Of a DNA stretch of 64,000 nt, positions 51,030 through 60,312 are shown one piece after another; positions within the stretch are counted from its first letter, which is position 1, and each line of letters starts with the position of its first letter. Origin of the DNA: Variovorax paradoxus (GTDB lineage Bacteria > Pseudomonadota > Gammaproteobacteria > Burkholderiales > Burkholderiaceae_C); contig NZ_JAUSXL010000002.1 in NCBI RefSeq assembly GCF_030815975.1, positions 4,948,501 to 5,012,500 on the forward strand, given 5' to 3'. The position numbers were made by a program, and so were the translations under genes. The notes below the pieces were generated by a model. The model ran no database searches. It was not told where the DNA came from and worked only from the letters and a program-made list of their open reading frames with translations.

Positions 51030-51902
51030 TCACGCGCTTCCGGCACCGACCAGCATCTCGCACGGCCCGACGAAGCCTTCGCTGCCTTCGAACTGTCGCA
51101 GCGCCTCTTCGATGGCATCCCAGGTGCTCGCGCGCTCGGCCTCGTCGAGCCCGACCATCATCTGGTGCAGCGCTCCGAAGGACTCGCGCTCGAAGCGCAC
51201 GCATTCGGCTGCGCTCGCCAGCCGCACCGGCGACGGCACCCGGCGCACCTCGATGTCGCGCAAACCCGCTTTGGCAAACGCGGCCTCGAGCGCACCCTCG
51301 GCACCGAGCGAAAAGGGCCCGGGCTGGCCCGGCAGCGGCGCGGGAAGCCGCGCGCGTTCGCGGATGATCTTTACGGGAATCGAGAAGAAGGCATTGCGCT
51401 CGGGAGTCGAGTAGACGACCGCCGACACCCGCCCGCCCGGACGCAAGGCCCGCCGCATGCCGGCGAGCGCGCGCTGCTGGTCGGGAAAGTAGATCAGGCC
51501 CACGCGGCTGATTGCCGCGTCGAAGCTGCCGGCGGGCAGCGTGTCGAGCGCCTCGCCGTCGAGTTCCAGGGTCTCGAGGTTCGACAGTCCCGCGGCCTTG
51601 GCATCCGCCGCCGCGCGCTCGAGCAAGGCCGGCGCGATGTCGGTAGCGAGCACGTGGCCGCTGGCGCCCGCGCGCCGCGCAGCACCGATCGACTGCTCTC
51701 CTGCACCAGCCGCGACGTCGAGCACCCGGCTGCCGGGCCCGATGCGGGCCAGGTCGAACATCGTTTCCGTTGCATCGCCCAGCCAGCGACCGAGAAACGG
51801 CCCCCAGCGATGCCAGGCCTCGGCGGCAGCTTGCCACTGAGCCCGGGTGGTGGTCTTGAAGGCGGCAGCGTTGAATGCCGGCGGGGCTGTGACGGTGGTC
51901 AT
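51030..51902 (-). CDS. Class I SAM-dependent methyltransferase
   Basis: Soluble protein of 290 residues with SAM motif I VLDVAAGAGEQSIGAARR (about 60-77), an acidic residue ending strand 2 (LATDIAPAL), LDGEALDTLP, and the post-motif ISRVGLIYFPDQQRALAGMRRALRPGGRV. The overall pattern resembles UbiE/Methyltransf_11 and -25 proteins acting on small molecules. It is divergent from an HxlR-type regulator gene (109-base gap), which may control it. Substrate unknown. Confidence 0.9.
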   Translation of the reverse strand: MTTVTAPPAFNAAAFKTTTRAQWQAAAEAWHRWGPFLGRWLGDATETMFDLARIGPGSRVLDVAAGAGEQSIGAARRAGASGHVLATDIAPALLERAAADAKAAGLSNLETLELDGEALDTLPAGSFDAAISRVGLIYFPDQQRALAGMRRALRPGGRVSAVVYSTPERNAFFSIPVKIIRERARLPAPLPGQPGPFSLGAEGALEAAFAKAGLRDIEVRRVPSPVRLASAAECVRFERESFGALHQMMVGLDEAERASTWDAIEEALRQFEGSEGFVGPCEMLVGAGSA

Positions 51903-52011
51903 GATGGGTCTCCATCGAGTGAGGGAGTCTCAAGAATGGCAGCGCAGCCCGAGGTTCGCCAGTCCAGAATTTGTACTGGCCTCGGCTCGCCTCAAGGACT
52001 AAATTGGCACC

Positions 52012-52701
52012 ATGATCGACTACGGCCAGTTTTGTACCGTGGCGCGCGGCGCCGAGGTCCTGTGCGAGCGCTGGACGCCCCTGGTCGTGCGCGAGCTGCT
52101 GTGCGGCAGCACGCGCTTCAACGACATTCGGCGCGGCGTGCCGCGCATGTCGGGCTCGTTGTTGGCACAGCGCCTGCGCAAGCTGGAGGAAGTAGGTGTC
52201 GTCAAGCGGGTTCAGGGCGACGGCAGCATGGCCGAATATCACCTGACCGCAGCGGGCGAGGAATTGCGCCCGATCGTGATGGCGCTGGGCCATTGGGGCG
52301 CGCGCTGGATCGGCAGCCGGCTCAAGCGCGACCAGTTGGATGCCGGCTTCCTGATGTGGGACGTCCGCCGCTTCGTGCGGATCGACGAGTGCCCTCGCGC
52401 GCGCTGCATCGTGATCCACTTCCGCTTCACCGACGCAGCCGAGGGCGAGCGGCGCTGGTGGCTGGTGGTCGACCAGGGCAGCGCCGACCTCTGCCGCGAC
52501 AACCCCGGCGAGGAACCGACGCTGATCGTCGAATCGACCGTGCGGACGCTGACCGAGATCTGGACCGGCGATCTCGACGCCGAGGCTGCGTTGCTCGAGC
52601 GGCGCCTGCGCGTCATCGGCACGGAATCCGATACCCGCGACCTCTGGCGCTGGCTCGGGCGCAGCGTTTTCGCCGACACCCGGGTCGCAGCGCGACTCTG
52701 A
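52012..52701 (+). CDS. HxlR-family transcriptional regulator
   Basis: Protein of 229 residues. The N-terminal HxlR winged helix (about 8-95) has ARGAEVLCERWTPLVVRELLCGSTRFNDIRRGVPRMSGSLLAQRLRKLEEVGVV in segments, and is followed by a C-terminal SCP2-like domain (about 110-220) that may bind a lipophilic ligand. Divergent position next to a methyltransferase gene suggests it regulates that gene. The ATG lies only six bases below TAAATT (52000-52005) and has no Shine-Dalgarno sequence, consistent with a leaderless message. It is convergent with the SCO gene. Confidence 0.9.
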   Translation: MIDYGQFCTVARGAEVLCERWTPLVVRELLCGSTRFNDIRRGVPRMSGSLLAQRLRKLEEVGVVKRVQGDGSMAEYHLTAAGEELRPIVMALGHWGARWIGSRLKRDQLDAGFLMWDVRRFVRIDECPRARCIVIHFRFTDAAEGERRWWLVVDQGSADLCRDNPGEEPTLIVESTVRTLTEIWTGDLDAEAALLERRLRVIGTESDTRDLWRWLGRSVFADTRVAARL

Positions 52702-52731
52702 GGCCTTCCCCGCCGCAGCCGCTGCGTCCAA

Positions 52732-53340
52732 CTAGCCCATCTGCCGTAGTCCGGCCATGACCTCTTCGGTCGGCGGCAACTCGCTGGTTCGCCAGACCAG
52801 CCGGGCGTGACGATCGAACAGATAAACCTGGCCGGTATGGCGGTCGCCCGCTGCCGCGCCTCCCGTGAACAGCGAGAACATCGACTCGAATGCCTCAGGG
52901 GCTGGCGCCGCCGCGCTCCACGTTGGCCTTGCGCCGAAGCGCCGCAACCAGGCGCTCAGTGCAACAGGGCCGTCGGACAGCGGGTCGATGCTCAGCGACA
53001 GCAGGTGCACCGCCGTGTTGCGCTCCGACAGCAATGCCGCCTGCAGCGTCGAGAACAAGGCCCCCTGGATCGGGCAGACCGTGCTGCATCCGGTAAACAT
53101 CAATTGAACGGCGGTGGGGGCGCCTCGCAACTGCGCCGCGAGCATCGGTGTGGCGCCGTCGTGGCGCCGCAGCGGCAGGGCCGGAGCCGACACCGCCGGG
53201 AGCACCGGGCCGATGCTGGTGTTTGCGCGGGCCGGAGGCACGCCCAGCCAGGCCAGTGCACCGGCGGCAAGCAGGCGCCGGCGCCCGCGGGATGCAACCC
53301 GCGAGTGTATGAAGGGGCCCCGCGCGTTCATTGGGTTCAT
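52732..53340 (-). CDS. SCO1/SenC-family copper chaperone
   Basis: Protein of 202 residues with a twin-arginine-like signal (RGRRRLLAAGALAWLGVPPARA, about 19-39) and a thioredoxin-fold domain. The copper ligands of the SCO family are present: Cys85 and Cys89 in TGCSTVCP, and His168 in DRHTGQVYLFD. SCO proteins load copper into CuA of cytochrome oxidase and, in Streptomyces, into the copper radical oxidase GlxA. The start is coupled to the preceding cytochrome c gene (ATGA), third in a unit with a galactose-oxidase-like gene. No cytochrome oxidase gene adjoins, so the oxidase in the operon is the likely client. Confidence 0.9.
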   Translation of the reverse strand: MNPMNARGPFIHSRVASRGRRRLLAAGALAWLGVPPARANTSIGPVLPAVSAPALPLRRHDGATPMLAAQLRGAPTAVQLMFTGCSTVCPIQGALFSTLQAALLSERNTAVHLLSLSIDPLSDGPVALSAWLRRFGARPTWSAAAPAPEAFESMFSLFTGGAAAGDRHTGQVYLFDRHARLVWRTSELPPTEEVMAGLRQMG

Positions 53341-53810
53341 TGAGAAAGGGCTTGCGTCAGGTAGTCCCACAACGCCGCGCACTGGCCTTCGTCGGCATCG
53401 AAGCGCGGCATGGCTCGGGGCAGCGTGACATGGGCCGGGTCGATGCCGGTGCGCAGCGTGCGGCAGAAGGATGCGTGCTCGTACGCGACGGGCGGGCCGC
53501 CGCGGCGCGGGAGGACTTCGCGCAATTGGCGCCGGTCGAGCGGCGGCGCGAAACCGGAGACAGCGGCAGTGGACTTGCCGGGGCCCGCGTGGCACTGGAT
53601 GCAGCGCGTCGCTGCGCCCGGCAGCGGCGCGCTGTGGCCGGACAGCGTGCCTGCGAGTGGCTCGGTGCCATCGAACAGGCGTGCGCCGCGCGCCACCGAG
53701 AAAGCCTCGGCGACTTCAGGCTTTCCGGACCACGCCGGGCCAACGGCCAGTGCGGTTCCGAGCGCCAGTGCCAGCATCATCATCGAAAGCCTCGGCTTCG
53801 CGAAGCGCAC
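53337..53810 (-). CDS. Cytochrome c, class I-like
   Basis: Exported monoheme cytochrome of 157 residues. A signal peptide (about 1-28) leads to the heme motif Cys70-Ile-Gln-Cys73-His74, and Met134 in LPRAMPRFD is the likely sixth ligand. Cys117 is a lone extra cysteine. The GTG at 53810 gives a basic signal-peptide N-terminus (RFAKPR) six bases after the oxidase stop. An ATG at 53783 with GAGG upstream is an alternative start. Coupling to sco by ATGA and closeness to the oxidase suggest it accepts electrons from, or supplies redox activation to, the copper radical oxidase. That is inference. Confidence 0.88.
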   Translation of the reverse strand: MRFAKPRLSMMMLALALGTALAVGPAWSGKPEVAEAFSVARGARLFDGTEPLAGTLSGHSAPLPGAATRCIQCHAGPGKSTAAVSGFAPPLDRRQLREVLPRRGGPPVAYEHASFCRTLRTGIDPAHVTLPRAMPRFDADEGQCAALWDYLTQALSQ

Positions 53811-53816
53811 CGGCCG

Positions 53817-55733
53817 CTACCGGATGTTGATGGTGCTCGCCACGCTCGGCACGCCGCTGCTGTCAAGTGCGAACAGCATGTAGTTGCCCGGCAGCACCGT
53901 CCCGCGATCGGTCGGAATGCCCAACTGGTAGTTATTGCCTGCCGTGCCCGTGAATGACAGCGGGATGCGGCGCTGATCGGTGTTGACCGAGTGAGTGGCC
54001 GATGCCATGCGCACCAGCGCAAAGCGGGCCGCCGCGCGGTCGGTCGCGACGGCGATCTGGCTCCCCCATGTGGCGCTGGCCGGCGCGGTCGTGATGGCCG
54101 GGCGGGGCGCCGGCGAACCGTCGCTCGCCAGCAGGTACGGTGGCGTGTAGATCTCCGCATCCGGGTGATCGCCCGCACAGTCGCACAGCCCGCCGCCGCC
54201 CGACAGCACGCGTCCGTCCGGCAGCAGCAGGGCCACGCTGTGATAGTTGCGCGGTTTCTGCATCGGCGGCACCGTGATGAAGCTCTCCAGCTCCGGGCTC
54301 CACAGTTCGGCCGCCAGCACACTGTAGGAGTCGGAAAACGGAACGGGCTGCGTCTGCCCGCCTATCACGAACACCTCGCCGTTAGGCAGCACCACGCTGT
54401 TGACAAAGGTTCGGCCATAGGCCATCGGCGAAAGCTTGCGCACCGTGGGCGGCGTCGGCGCGCCCGCGCTGATGTCGATGATGTAGGCGGTCTTGAAGGC
54501 GTTGCCGCTGTCGTGGTTGGGCGCGCCGCCGAGCTTGAGGATCTTGCCGATGTCGTACATCACGGCGCTGGCGGTCATGGCATAGGGGTCGTCGCTGCGC
54601 AGCCCGGCCTGCAGGATGGCGCCGCTGCCGCGCGTGTCGATCCAATGCATTGCGGCAGCAGGCCCGGCGTGGAATACCCAGCCGTTGGCGGCGCCAAACA
54701 GCCACATGTGGTTGTCGCCCCGGTAGACCCCGGCCGCGTCCGGGCCGGCCAGCGGCGGATTCGAGACATTGCTCGCATCGGGCATGTTGGCCGGTACGCC
54801 GGACAGCGTGCGCCAGGTCTTGGTGTCGGCCGACCACACCTCGCCGTACTTGCCGCCCTGCCCGCCGTTCCACGACCCGCCGACTGTGAACACGGAGCCG
54901 TCGGACATCGTCGTGCTCGCCTGGTAGGCACGTGCAATGCCGAGTTGCGCACCCGTCGCCCAGCCGCCCAGCGCCGGGTCGTAGATCGAGGTCTTCGTCG
55001 CATCGCTGCCGCCGCTGACCAGCACGCTGCCATCGGCCAGCATGCTCAGGCCAGGGCAGAACATCTGGTGGCCGGTGGCCGTGACGACCAGCGGGCTGGC
55101 GCTTCGCGTGACGGGGTCGAACACCGAGGTGTAGGTGTACGCGTCGCTGCTGTTCGTGCTGAAGCTGGTGGGCGAGCGGGCTGCCCACAGCAGCAGCTTG
55201 CCGTCGGGGAGGTTGGCGGCCGATGCGGGCACGAGTGGCAGCGCGATCGGATCGGACCAGGGCTTCACCGCTGCGGTCGATTGCGCCGCGGTGTACCCGG
55301 CTGCCGTGAACAGGTACTCGTTGGCCGGCAGCCACTTCCCCTTGAATCGAGAGCGCAGCCGGACCACGAGCCCCGCGCCGTCTATGGGAAGGTTTGTCAC
55401 CGTCAGCGTTGTCGCACTTGTCGATGCGTCCACCACAGGTGTCGCCGAAGAGGCCGACAGGATCGTCAAGCCGTACTGGTTGGCACCCGTGTTGTTCCAG
55501 ATGAAGGTTGCGCTGCGGCTGGCGAACTTGATGCCGGGGGACGGACTGGTGAGGGTCGCCGGCTGTCCGTCTGGTGGCGCCGGCTTGCTTGCCGATGCGG
55601 ACGTGCCCGGCAGCGTCGGATTTGCGCCCTGCGCGCGGGCGCCGCCTCCTGCGTCACCGCCAGACCAAACCAGGAACACCAGGGATGCATAAGCAAGCCC
55701 GCGCGCGGCGCGCGGCGATGGAACGCTGGTCAT
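53817..55733 (-). CDS. Galactose-oxidase-like copper radical oxidase (GlxA-like)
   Basis: Secreted oxidase of 638 residues. A signal peptide (about 10-34, ARAQ) is followed by an immunoglobulin-like domain (about 60-147), a seven-bladed kelch region (about 165-530) and a DUF1929 C-terminal domain (about 540-638). All active-site residues of galactose oxidase have counterparts: Cys226 (FCPGLS) and Tyr270 (ARAYQAS) for the Cys-Tyr crosslink, stacking Trp288 (GGSW), axial Tyr497 with His498 (RNYHSV), and His581 (ATHSVNTDQRRIPL). The ATG at 55733 has AAGGAGC upstream. It probably oxidises a primary alcohol or aldehyde with release of H2O2. The substrate is unknown. It is the first gene of an operon with cytochrome c and sco. 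Confidence 0.92.
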   Translation of the reverse strand: MTSVPSPRAARGLAYASLVFLVWSGGDAGGGARAQGANPTLPGTSASASKPAPPDGQPATLTSPSPGIKFASRSATFIWNNTGANQYGLTILSASSATPVVDASTSATTLTVTNLPIDGAGLVVRLRSRFKGKWLPANEYLFTAAGYTAAQSTAAVKPWSDPIALPLVPASAANLPDGKLLLWAARSPTSFSTNSSDAYTYTSVFDPVTRSASPLVVTATGHQMFCPGLSMLADGSVLVSGGSDATKTSIYDPALGGWATGAQLGIARAYQASTTMSDGSVFTVGGSWNGGQGGKYGEVWSADTKTWRTLSGVPANMPDASNVSNPPLAGPDAAGVYRGDNHMWLFGAANGWVFHAGPAAAMHWIDTRGSGAILQAGLRSDDPYAMTASAVMYDIGKILKLGGAPNHDSGNAFKTAYIIDISAGAPTPPTVRKLSPMAYGRTFVNSVVLPNGEVFVIGGQTQPVPFSDSYSVLAAELWSPELESFITVPPMQKPRNYHSVALLLPDGRVLSGGGGLCDCAGDHPDAEIYTPPYLLASDGSPAPRPAITTAPASATWGSQIAVATDRAAARFALVRMASATHSVNTDQRRIPLSFTGTAGNNYQLGIPTDRGTVLPGNYMLFALDSSGVPSVASTINIR

Positions 55734-55813
55734 CGCTGCTCCTTTATTTTTGTCTGATCGCAGCTTATTCCTTGCGCGCGCAACAAACAATACAAAAGTA
55801 TTCAGTTACGCCC

Positions 55814-57052
55814 TCAAAGACCCAGCCGCTCGATTGCGCCGCGCGCCGCAGCTGCCCCGCTGGCCATCGATGCCGTCAGCAGGTAGCCGCCGGTCGGCGC
55901 CTCCCAGTCGAGCATTTCTCCCGCCATGAACACGCCCGGCACCGCGCTGGCCATGAGCCGTTCGTCGAGCGCCTCGAAGCGCACGCCGCCTGCGGTGCTG
56001 ATGGCTTCGTCGATGGGCCGGGTTGCAACCAGCCGCAGCGGCACGGCCTTGATCGTCGCCGCCAGTTGCGCGGGGTCTTGCATCGCCTCGCGGCCCAGCG
56101 CCTCGTGCAGCACGCCGGCCTTGATGCCCTCCAGTCCGAGTCGGCTCTTCAGGTGGCTGCTGAGCGACCGGGCGCCGCGCGGATGCTTCACGGCCGCCAG
56201 CACCTGCTCGGCGCTGCGGTCGGGCAGCAGATCGAGCAGCAGCGTCGCGCTGCCTTCCGCCGCGATCTCGTTGCGCAGCAAGGCCGAGACCGCATAGATC
56301 AGGCTGCCTTCGATGCCGGTTGCGGTGGCAACGAACTCGCCTTTGCGCACGAAGCGGCGCCCCTGGCTGTCGGTGAACGAAATAGCGACTGACTTGAACG
56401 GCTGGCCCGCAAAACGGCTCGCGAAATGCTCGCTCCATCCGGCTCCATCGAAGCCGCAGTTGGCAGGCAGCAGCGGCGCGATGTCGATACCGCGCTCTCG
56501 CAGCCACGGCGCCCATGCGCCATCGGACCCCAACCGCGCCCAGCTTGCACCACCCAATGCGAGCACCACCGCATCGGCCTTCACGATGGCCTCGCTCGTC
56601 GGAGTAGCGAAGCGCAACGAGGCCGCGTCGAGTGATGCGTCGCCAAGCCAGCGATGGCGCATATGAAACTGCACACCCGCCGCGCGCAGCCGGTGCAGCC
56701 AGGCACGCAGCAGCGGCGCGGCTTTCATGTCGGTCGGGAACACGCGGCCCGAGGTGCCCACGAAAGTTTCGATGCCCAGGCCCGCCGCCCATTCGCGCAC
56801 CTGCTGCGGACCGAACTGCGCAAGCATGGGTTCGAGCTGCGCACGGCGCTCGCCGAACCGGCTCATGAACACGTCGAAAGGTTCCGAGTGCGTGAGATTC
56901 AGCCCGCCGCGGCCGGCCAGCAGGAACTTGCGGCCCACCGAGGGCATGGCGTCGTAGACGTGCACCTGCACGCCGGACGCGCTCAAGACTTCGGCCGCCA
57001 TGAGGCCGGCCGGTCCGCCGCCGATCACGGCGACGGTATGGGAAAGAGTCAT
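55814..57052 (-). CDS. FAD-dependent oxidoreductase of the HI0933/BaiN family (TIGR03862-like)
   Basis: Flavoprotein of 412 residues. The N-terminal dinucleotide-binding fingerprint VIGGGPAGLMAAEVL is at about 9-23. The family GRKFLLAGRGGLNLTHSE segment follows at about 41-58. The C-terminal GGVRFEALDERLMASAVPGVFMAGEMLDWEAPTGGYLL in parts contains the second FAD-binding site. Members are annotated as NAD(P)/FAD-dependent oxidoreductases with uncertain substrate. Its start overlaps the addA stop by four bases, so it is cotranscribed with addAB. No link to DNA repair is known. Confidence 0.9.
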   Translation of the reverse strand: MTLSHTVAVIGGGPAGLMAAEVLSASGVQVHVYDAMPSVGRKFLLAGRGGLNLTHSEPFDVFMSRFGERRAQLEPMLAQFGPQQVREWAAGLGIETFVGTSGRVFPTDMKAAPLLRAWLHRLRAAGVQFHMRHRWLGDASLDAASLRFATPTSEAIVKADAVVLALGGASWARLGSDGAWAPWLRERGIDIAPLLPANCGFDGAGWSEHFASRFAGQPFKSVAISFTDSQGRRFVRKGEFVATATGIEGSLIYAVSALLRNEIAAEGSATLLLDLLPDRSAEQVLAAVKHPRGARSLSSHLKSRLGLEGIKAGVLHEALGREAMQDPAQLAATIKAVPLRLVATRPIDEAISTAGGVRFEALDERLMASAVPGVFMAGEMLDWEAPTGGYLLTASMASGAAAARGAIERLGL

Positions 57053-60000
57053 TCGAGATTTACCAGTTCGCCCTGCCCGGTCAGGAACGCGGCGCGCACC
57101 GAGGCACCGGGATAGGCATCTTGCACGGCCGCGCGGTAGCGCTGCATCTGTGCGATCAATTCCGCATCCCGTTCGGGACGCGCCGCAGATTTGTAGTCGA
57201 GGATCCACCAGGCGCCGCTGGCGCGCTCGCGCACCAGCCGGTCGATGCGCAGCGTCTCGCCTTCGTGGACCAGTGTCACTTCGTTGCCGTGCCAGTCGAT
57301 CATGCGCTCATCCCATGCCCAGGCGCCCGCGCCCGCGCGAATGCGCTCGGCCAGCACGGCGGCGCCGCGCGCCTGTTGCGCGTCGAGCATGAATTCGCGG
57401 GCCGCGGCGCGCACATGCGCGGGCGGCAGCGCTTCGCCCGGCAAGGCCCATTCGAGCAGACGGTGCATCGCCTGGCCGAAGGCCGCAGCCCGCGCGTCGA
57501 CGGTGCCGCCAGCAGCTTTCCTGATGGCTGCGGGTTCCTTGGCCGCAGGTGCGAGCACGGGCATCTTCTTCATCGAGAAGCTGCCGGCCCCGGCCTCCAC
57601 CGGCAACACGGGCAACGGCTCGTCGGCCTCGACCGGCTCGCACATCGATTCGAGCCGCGACCACCAGCTGCCCTCGTTGGCCCGGGCCGGCTGCACCGAC
57701 GACAGCACCAGGCGCTCGCGCGCCCGCGTGGTCGCGACGTAGAGGCCGTTGAGCTCCTCGCGATGGCGCGCGCGCTGCTCTTCCTCGAGCAGCGTGGCCG
57801 CGCAGCCCGGGGGCGTTTTCTCGCTCGCCAGGAACACGAAGCGCGTGGGAGCGCTGTCGCTGCCTTTCCATTCGACCAACACACCCATGGTCTGGGCGCG
57901 CGGGGATGGGGCGTCGCAATCGAGCATGAGCACGGTGTCGGCTTCGAGGCCCTTGGCGCCATGCACGGTCAGGAGCTGCACCGCATCGGGCACGGCGACG
58001 GACGGCGCCCTGACGCCGCCGGCACGCAGCGCGCGCACCAGCGCATACGGCGTGGCAAAGCGCGCACCCTCGATCTCGAGCGAAGCCGCGAGCAGCCCGC
58101 GCAGATTGGCCAGCGCGCTCTGGCGCATGGCGGAAGGAACGGCGGCGCCGAATTTGGCCAACACATCGCCATCGTGGAAGATCGCATCGAGCGCGTCGTG
58201 CGGCGGCAATGCAGCGAGCCAGCGCTGCCATTGCCTGAGCCTCGCCCCGGCTTCGACCAGTTCCGCCGGCAGACCCTCGCCTTTCTGGATCAATGCAAAC
58301 CAGCTCGACGACGCCTGTTCGCGCTGGCGCAGCGCCAGTTGCACCAGCGCGTCGTCGCCGATGCCGAACAGCGGCGACTTGAGCGCGCGCGCCAAGGAGA
58401 GGTCATGCGCGGGGGACACCAGCGCATCGATCAGCGCCACCACGTCCTGCACTTCGGGCGCATCGTGCAGCTCGTTCTTCTCGGGCTGCTGCACGGGAAT
58501 GTGGCGCTGGCGCAGCGCGTCCTGCATGGCGGACAGCCGGTTGCGGCGGCGCGCCAGCACCATGATCTGGCGCGGCGGCGTGCCGTCGGCAATGCGCTGC
58601 GCGACCCATCGCGCGGCCTGCTCGCATTCCTTTTGCAGCAGTTGCTCCTCGGGCAACACGCGCGGCGTGACAAGGCTGTCGCGCCAGTGCAGCATGCCGT
58701 CGTCCGCGGGCGCGGCCTCCGCTGCCGTATCGATGGCGCCGCGATCGATGGGCGGCAGCTTGAGCAGTTCGCCCTCGTCATTGCGCTCGGTGGTGTGTGC
58801 GCGGTAGCCGTCGAACTCGCCGGCGCCCTGCGCGGCCAGCATCGCCTGATTGACCAGGCCGACCACCGCACGCGCGTTGCGGTGCGTGTGATCGCAATTG
58901 AGCAGCTCGCCACCCAGCCCTTCGCGCACGAATTTCTTCGCAGCGATGAACACCTGTGGCTCGGCGCGGCGGAAGCGGTAGATGCTCTGCTTCGGGTCCC
59001 CGACGATGAAGACGCGCGGTGCCTTGCCGCCCGCGCCGCTGTAGGCGCTGAGCCAGCCGTAGAGCGCCTGCCATTGCAGCGGATTGGTGTCCTGGAACTC
59101 GTCGATCAGCAGGTGCGCGATGCGCGCATCGAGCCGCTCCTGCACCCAGCCCGACAACGCCGACTGGCCCAGCAGCAATTGCGCGGCCTGCTCGACGTCG
59201 TTCATGTCGACCCAGCCATGGGCGCGCTTGACCTCGGCGAAGGCGGAGATCAAAAGGCGCGTGAGGCGCGTCATGCGCTGCTGATAGAGCCAGGCCGCAT
59301 GCTGGGCCTGTGCGGCGCAGAGCGTCTGGAGCTCGGCCTCGGCTTCTTGCGCGGCGGGGTATTTCTGCAGGTTCTTGTTGAGCCGGTCTTCGGTGGCGAC
59401 AAAGAAGTTCTTGCGCAGGTGCGCCAGCGCGGGAGCGAGCGAGTCCTGCGGCGGTTCGCCAACACCGAACACGTCGATGATCGCCTCGGCCGCTTTCTGC
59501 GGCGTCTTGTTGGCTTCGCGGCCGAGTGCGGCGGCACGGTCGAGCCAGCGGCGCCTGGCCTGCTCCCCGCGCAGTGCACCGGTCGGCTCGTCCAGTTCCT
59601 CGAGCGAAGAATGAAGCGCGCTGAAATGCTGCACCGCCGACGCCGGGTCGGACAGCGAGAACTCGACCCGGCGCGTGAGCGCTTCGCCAAGTGCCTTGGC
59701 GGTCTGCGAACGGCCGTAGGTGGCGACCACCGCGTAGTAGTCGGCCAGCGCCTCCCTGTCGGCCGCCACCGCTTCGAAGAAGGGGCGCCAGGTGCGCGAG
59801 CGCGCCTCGGCATCGTCCTCGAGCAGCTCGTAGTTCGCGGGCAGGCCAAGCTCGCGCAGCACCGCCAGCGGCGCATTGCGCAGCAGGCCCGCAAACCAGG
59901 CGTGGAAGGTGCGGAACTGCACCGGCCGGCCGCCTTCGAGCAAGCGCCGGTAGAGGCCCTGCAGGCGCGGCACGGCAGCGAGCGCAGCGGCAGGCTCGAC

Positions 60001-60312
60001 ACCACGAACGACGAGTTCGCGCACCAGCTCCTCGGGGCTGCGCTCGGCGAACTGCTCGAGCCATTGGTCGAGCCGCTCGCGCATCTCGCCGGCGGCTTTC
60101 TTGGTGAAGGTGATGGCCAGGATCTCGTGCGGCTCGCAGGCGGATTCGCCCTCTTCGAGCAGCGCGCGCAGGATGCGCGACACCAGCATCCAGGTCTTGC
60201 CCGCGCCGGCGCAGGCCTCGACGGCCACCGAGCGCCGTGGATCGCAGGCGACGGTGTAGAAGGCCTCGCGCGTGACGTGCCGGCCGTTGTGTTCGTAGGC
60301 GGCGCCGTTCAT
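57049..60312 (-). CDS. addA: Double-strand break repair helicase-nuclease AddA (UvrD family)
   Basis: ATP-dependent helicase/nuclease of 1087 residues that with AddB resects double-strand breaks for RecA. Walker A EACAGAGKTWMLVSRIL is at about 32-48 and motif Ia AITFTKKAAGEMRERL at about 68-83. Walker B is LLIDEFQDTNPLQWQAL, with GDPKQSIYRFRRAEP. The late helicase motifs include LLTVHGAKGLEADTVLMLD and VATTRARERLVL. A C-terminal RecB-type nuclease has ILDYKSAARPERDAELIAQMQRY. It overlaps addB upstream and the flavoprotein gene downstream by ATGA. No recBCD is present in the window. Confidence 0.94.
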   Translation of the reverse strand: MNGAAYEHNGRHVTREAFYTVACDPRRSVAVEACAGAGKTWMLVSRILRALLEEGESACEPHEILAITFTKKAAGEMRERLDQWLEQFAERSPEELVRELVVRGVEPAAALAAVPRLQGLYRRLLEGGRPVQFRTFHAWFAGLLRNAPLAVLRELGLPANYELLEDDAEARSRTWRPFFEAVAADREALADYYAVVATYGRSQTAKALGEALTRRVEFSLSDPASAVQHFSALHSSLEELDEPTGALRGEQARRRWLDRAAALGREANKTPQKAAEAIIDVFGVGEPPQDSLAPALAHLRKNFFVATEDRLNKNLQKYPAAQEAEAELQTLCAAQAQHAAWLYQQRMTRLTRLLISAFAEVKRAHGWVDMNDVEQAAQLLLGQSALSGWVQERLDARIAHLLIDEFQDTNPLQWQALYGWLSAYSGAGGKAPRVFIVGDPKQSIYRFRRAEPQVFIAAKKFVREGLGGELLNCDHTHRNARAVVGLVNQAMLAAQGAGEFDGYRAHTTERNDEGELLKLPPIDRGAIDTAAEAAPADDGMLHWRDSLVTPRVLPEEQLLQKECEQAARWVAQRIADGTPPRQIMVLARRRNRLSAMQDALRQRHIPVQQPEKNELHDAPEVQDVVALIDALVSPAHDLSLARALKSPLFGIGDDALVQLALRQREQASSSWFALIQKGEGLPAELVEAGARLRQWQRWLAALPPHDALDAIFHDGDVLAKFGAAVPSAMRQSALANLRGLLAASLEIEGARFATPYALVRALRAGGVRAPSVAVPDAVQLLTVHGAKGLEADTVLMLDCDAPSPRAQTMGVLVEWKGSDSAPTRFVFLASEKTPPGCAATLLEEEQRARHREELNGLYVATTRARERLVLSSVQPARANEGSWWSRLESMCEPVEADEPLPVLPVEAGAGSFSMKKMPVLAPAAKEPAAIRKAAGGTVDARAAAFGQAMHRLLEWALPGEALPPAHVRAAAREFMLDAQQARGAAVLAERIRAGAGAWAWDERMIDWHGNEVTLVHEGETLRIDRLVRERASGAWWILDYKSAARPERDAELIAQMQRYRAAVQDAYPGASVRAAFLTGQGELVNLE

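Noticed and set aside
50977-52731. Minus-strand open frame of 584 codons spanning the 51030 methyltransferase and the HxlR gene
   Set aside because: It runs antisense to the HxlR gene and out of frame with the methyltransferase; both have recognised domains.
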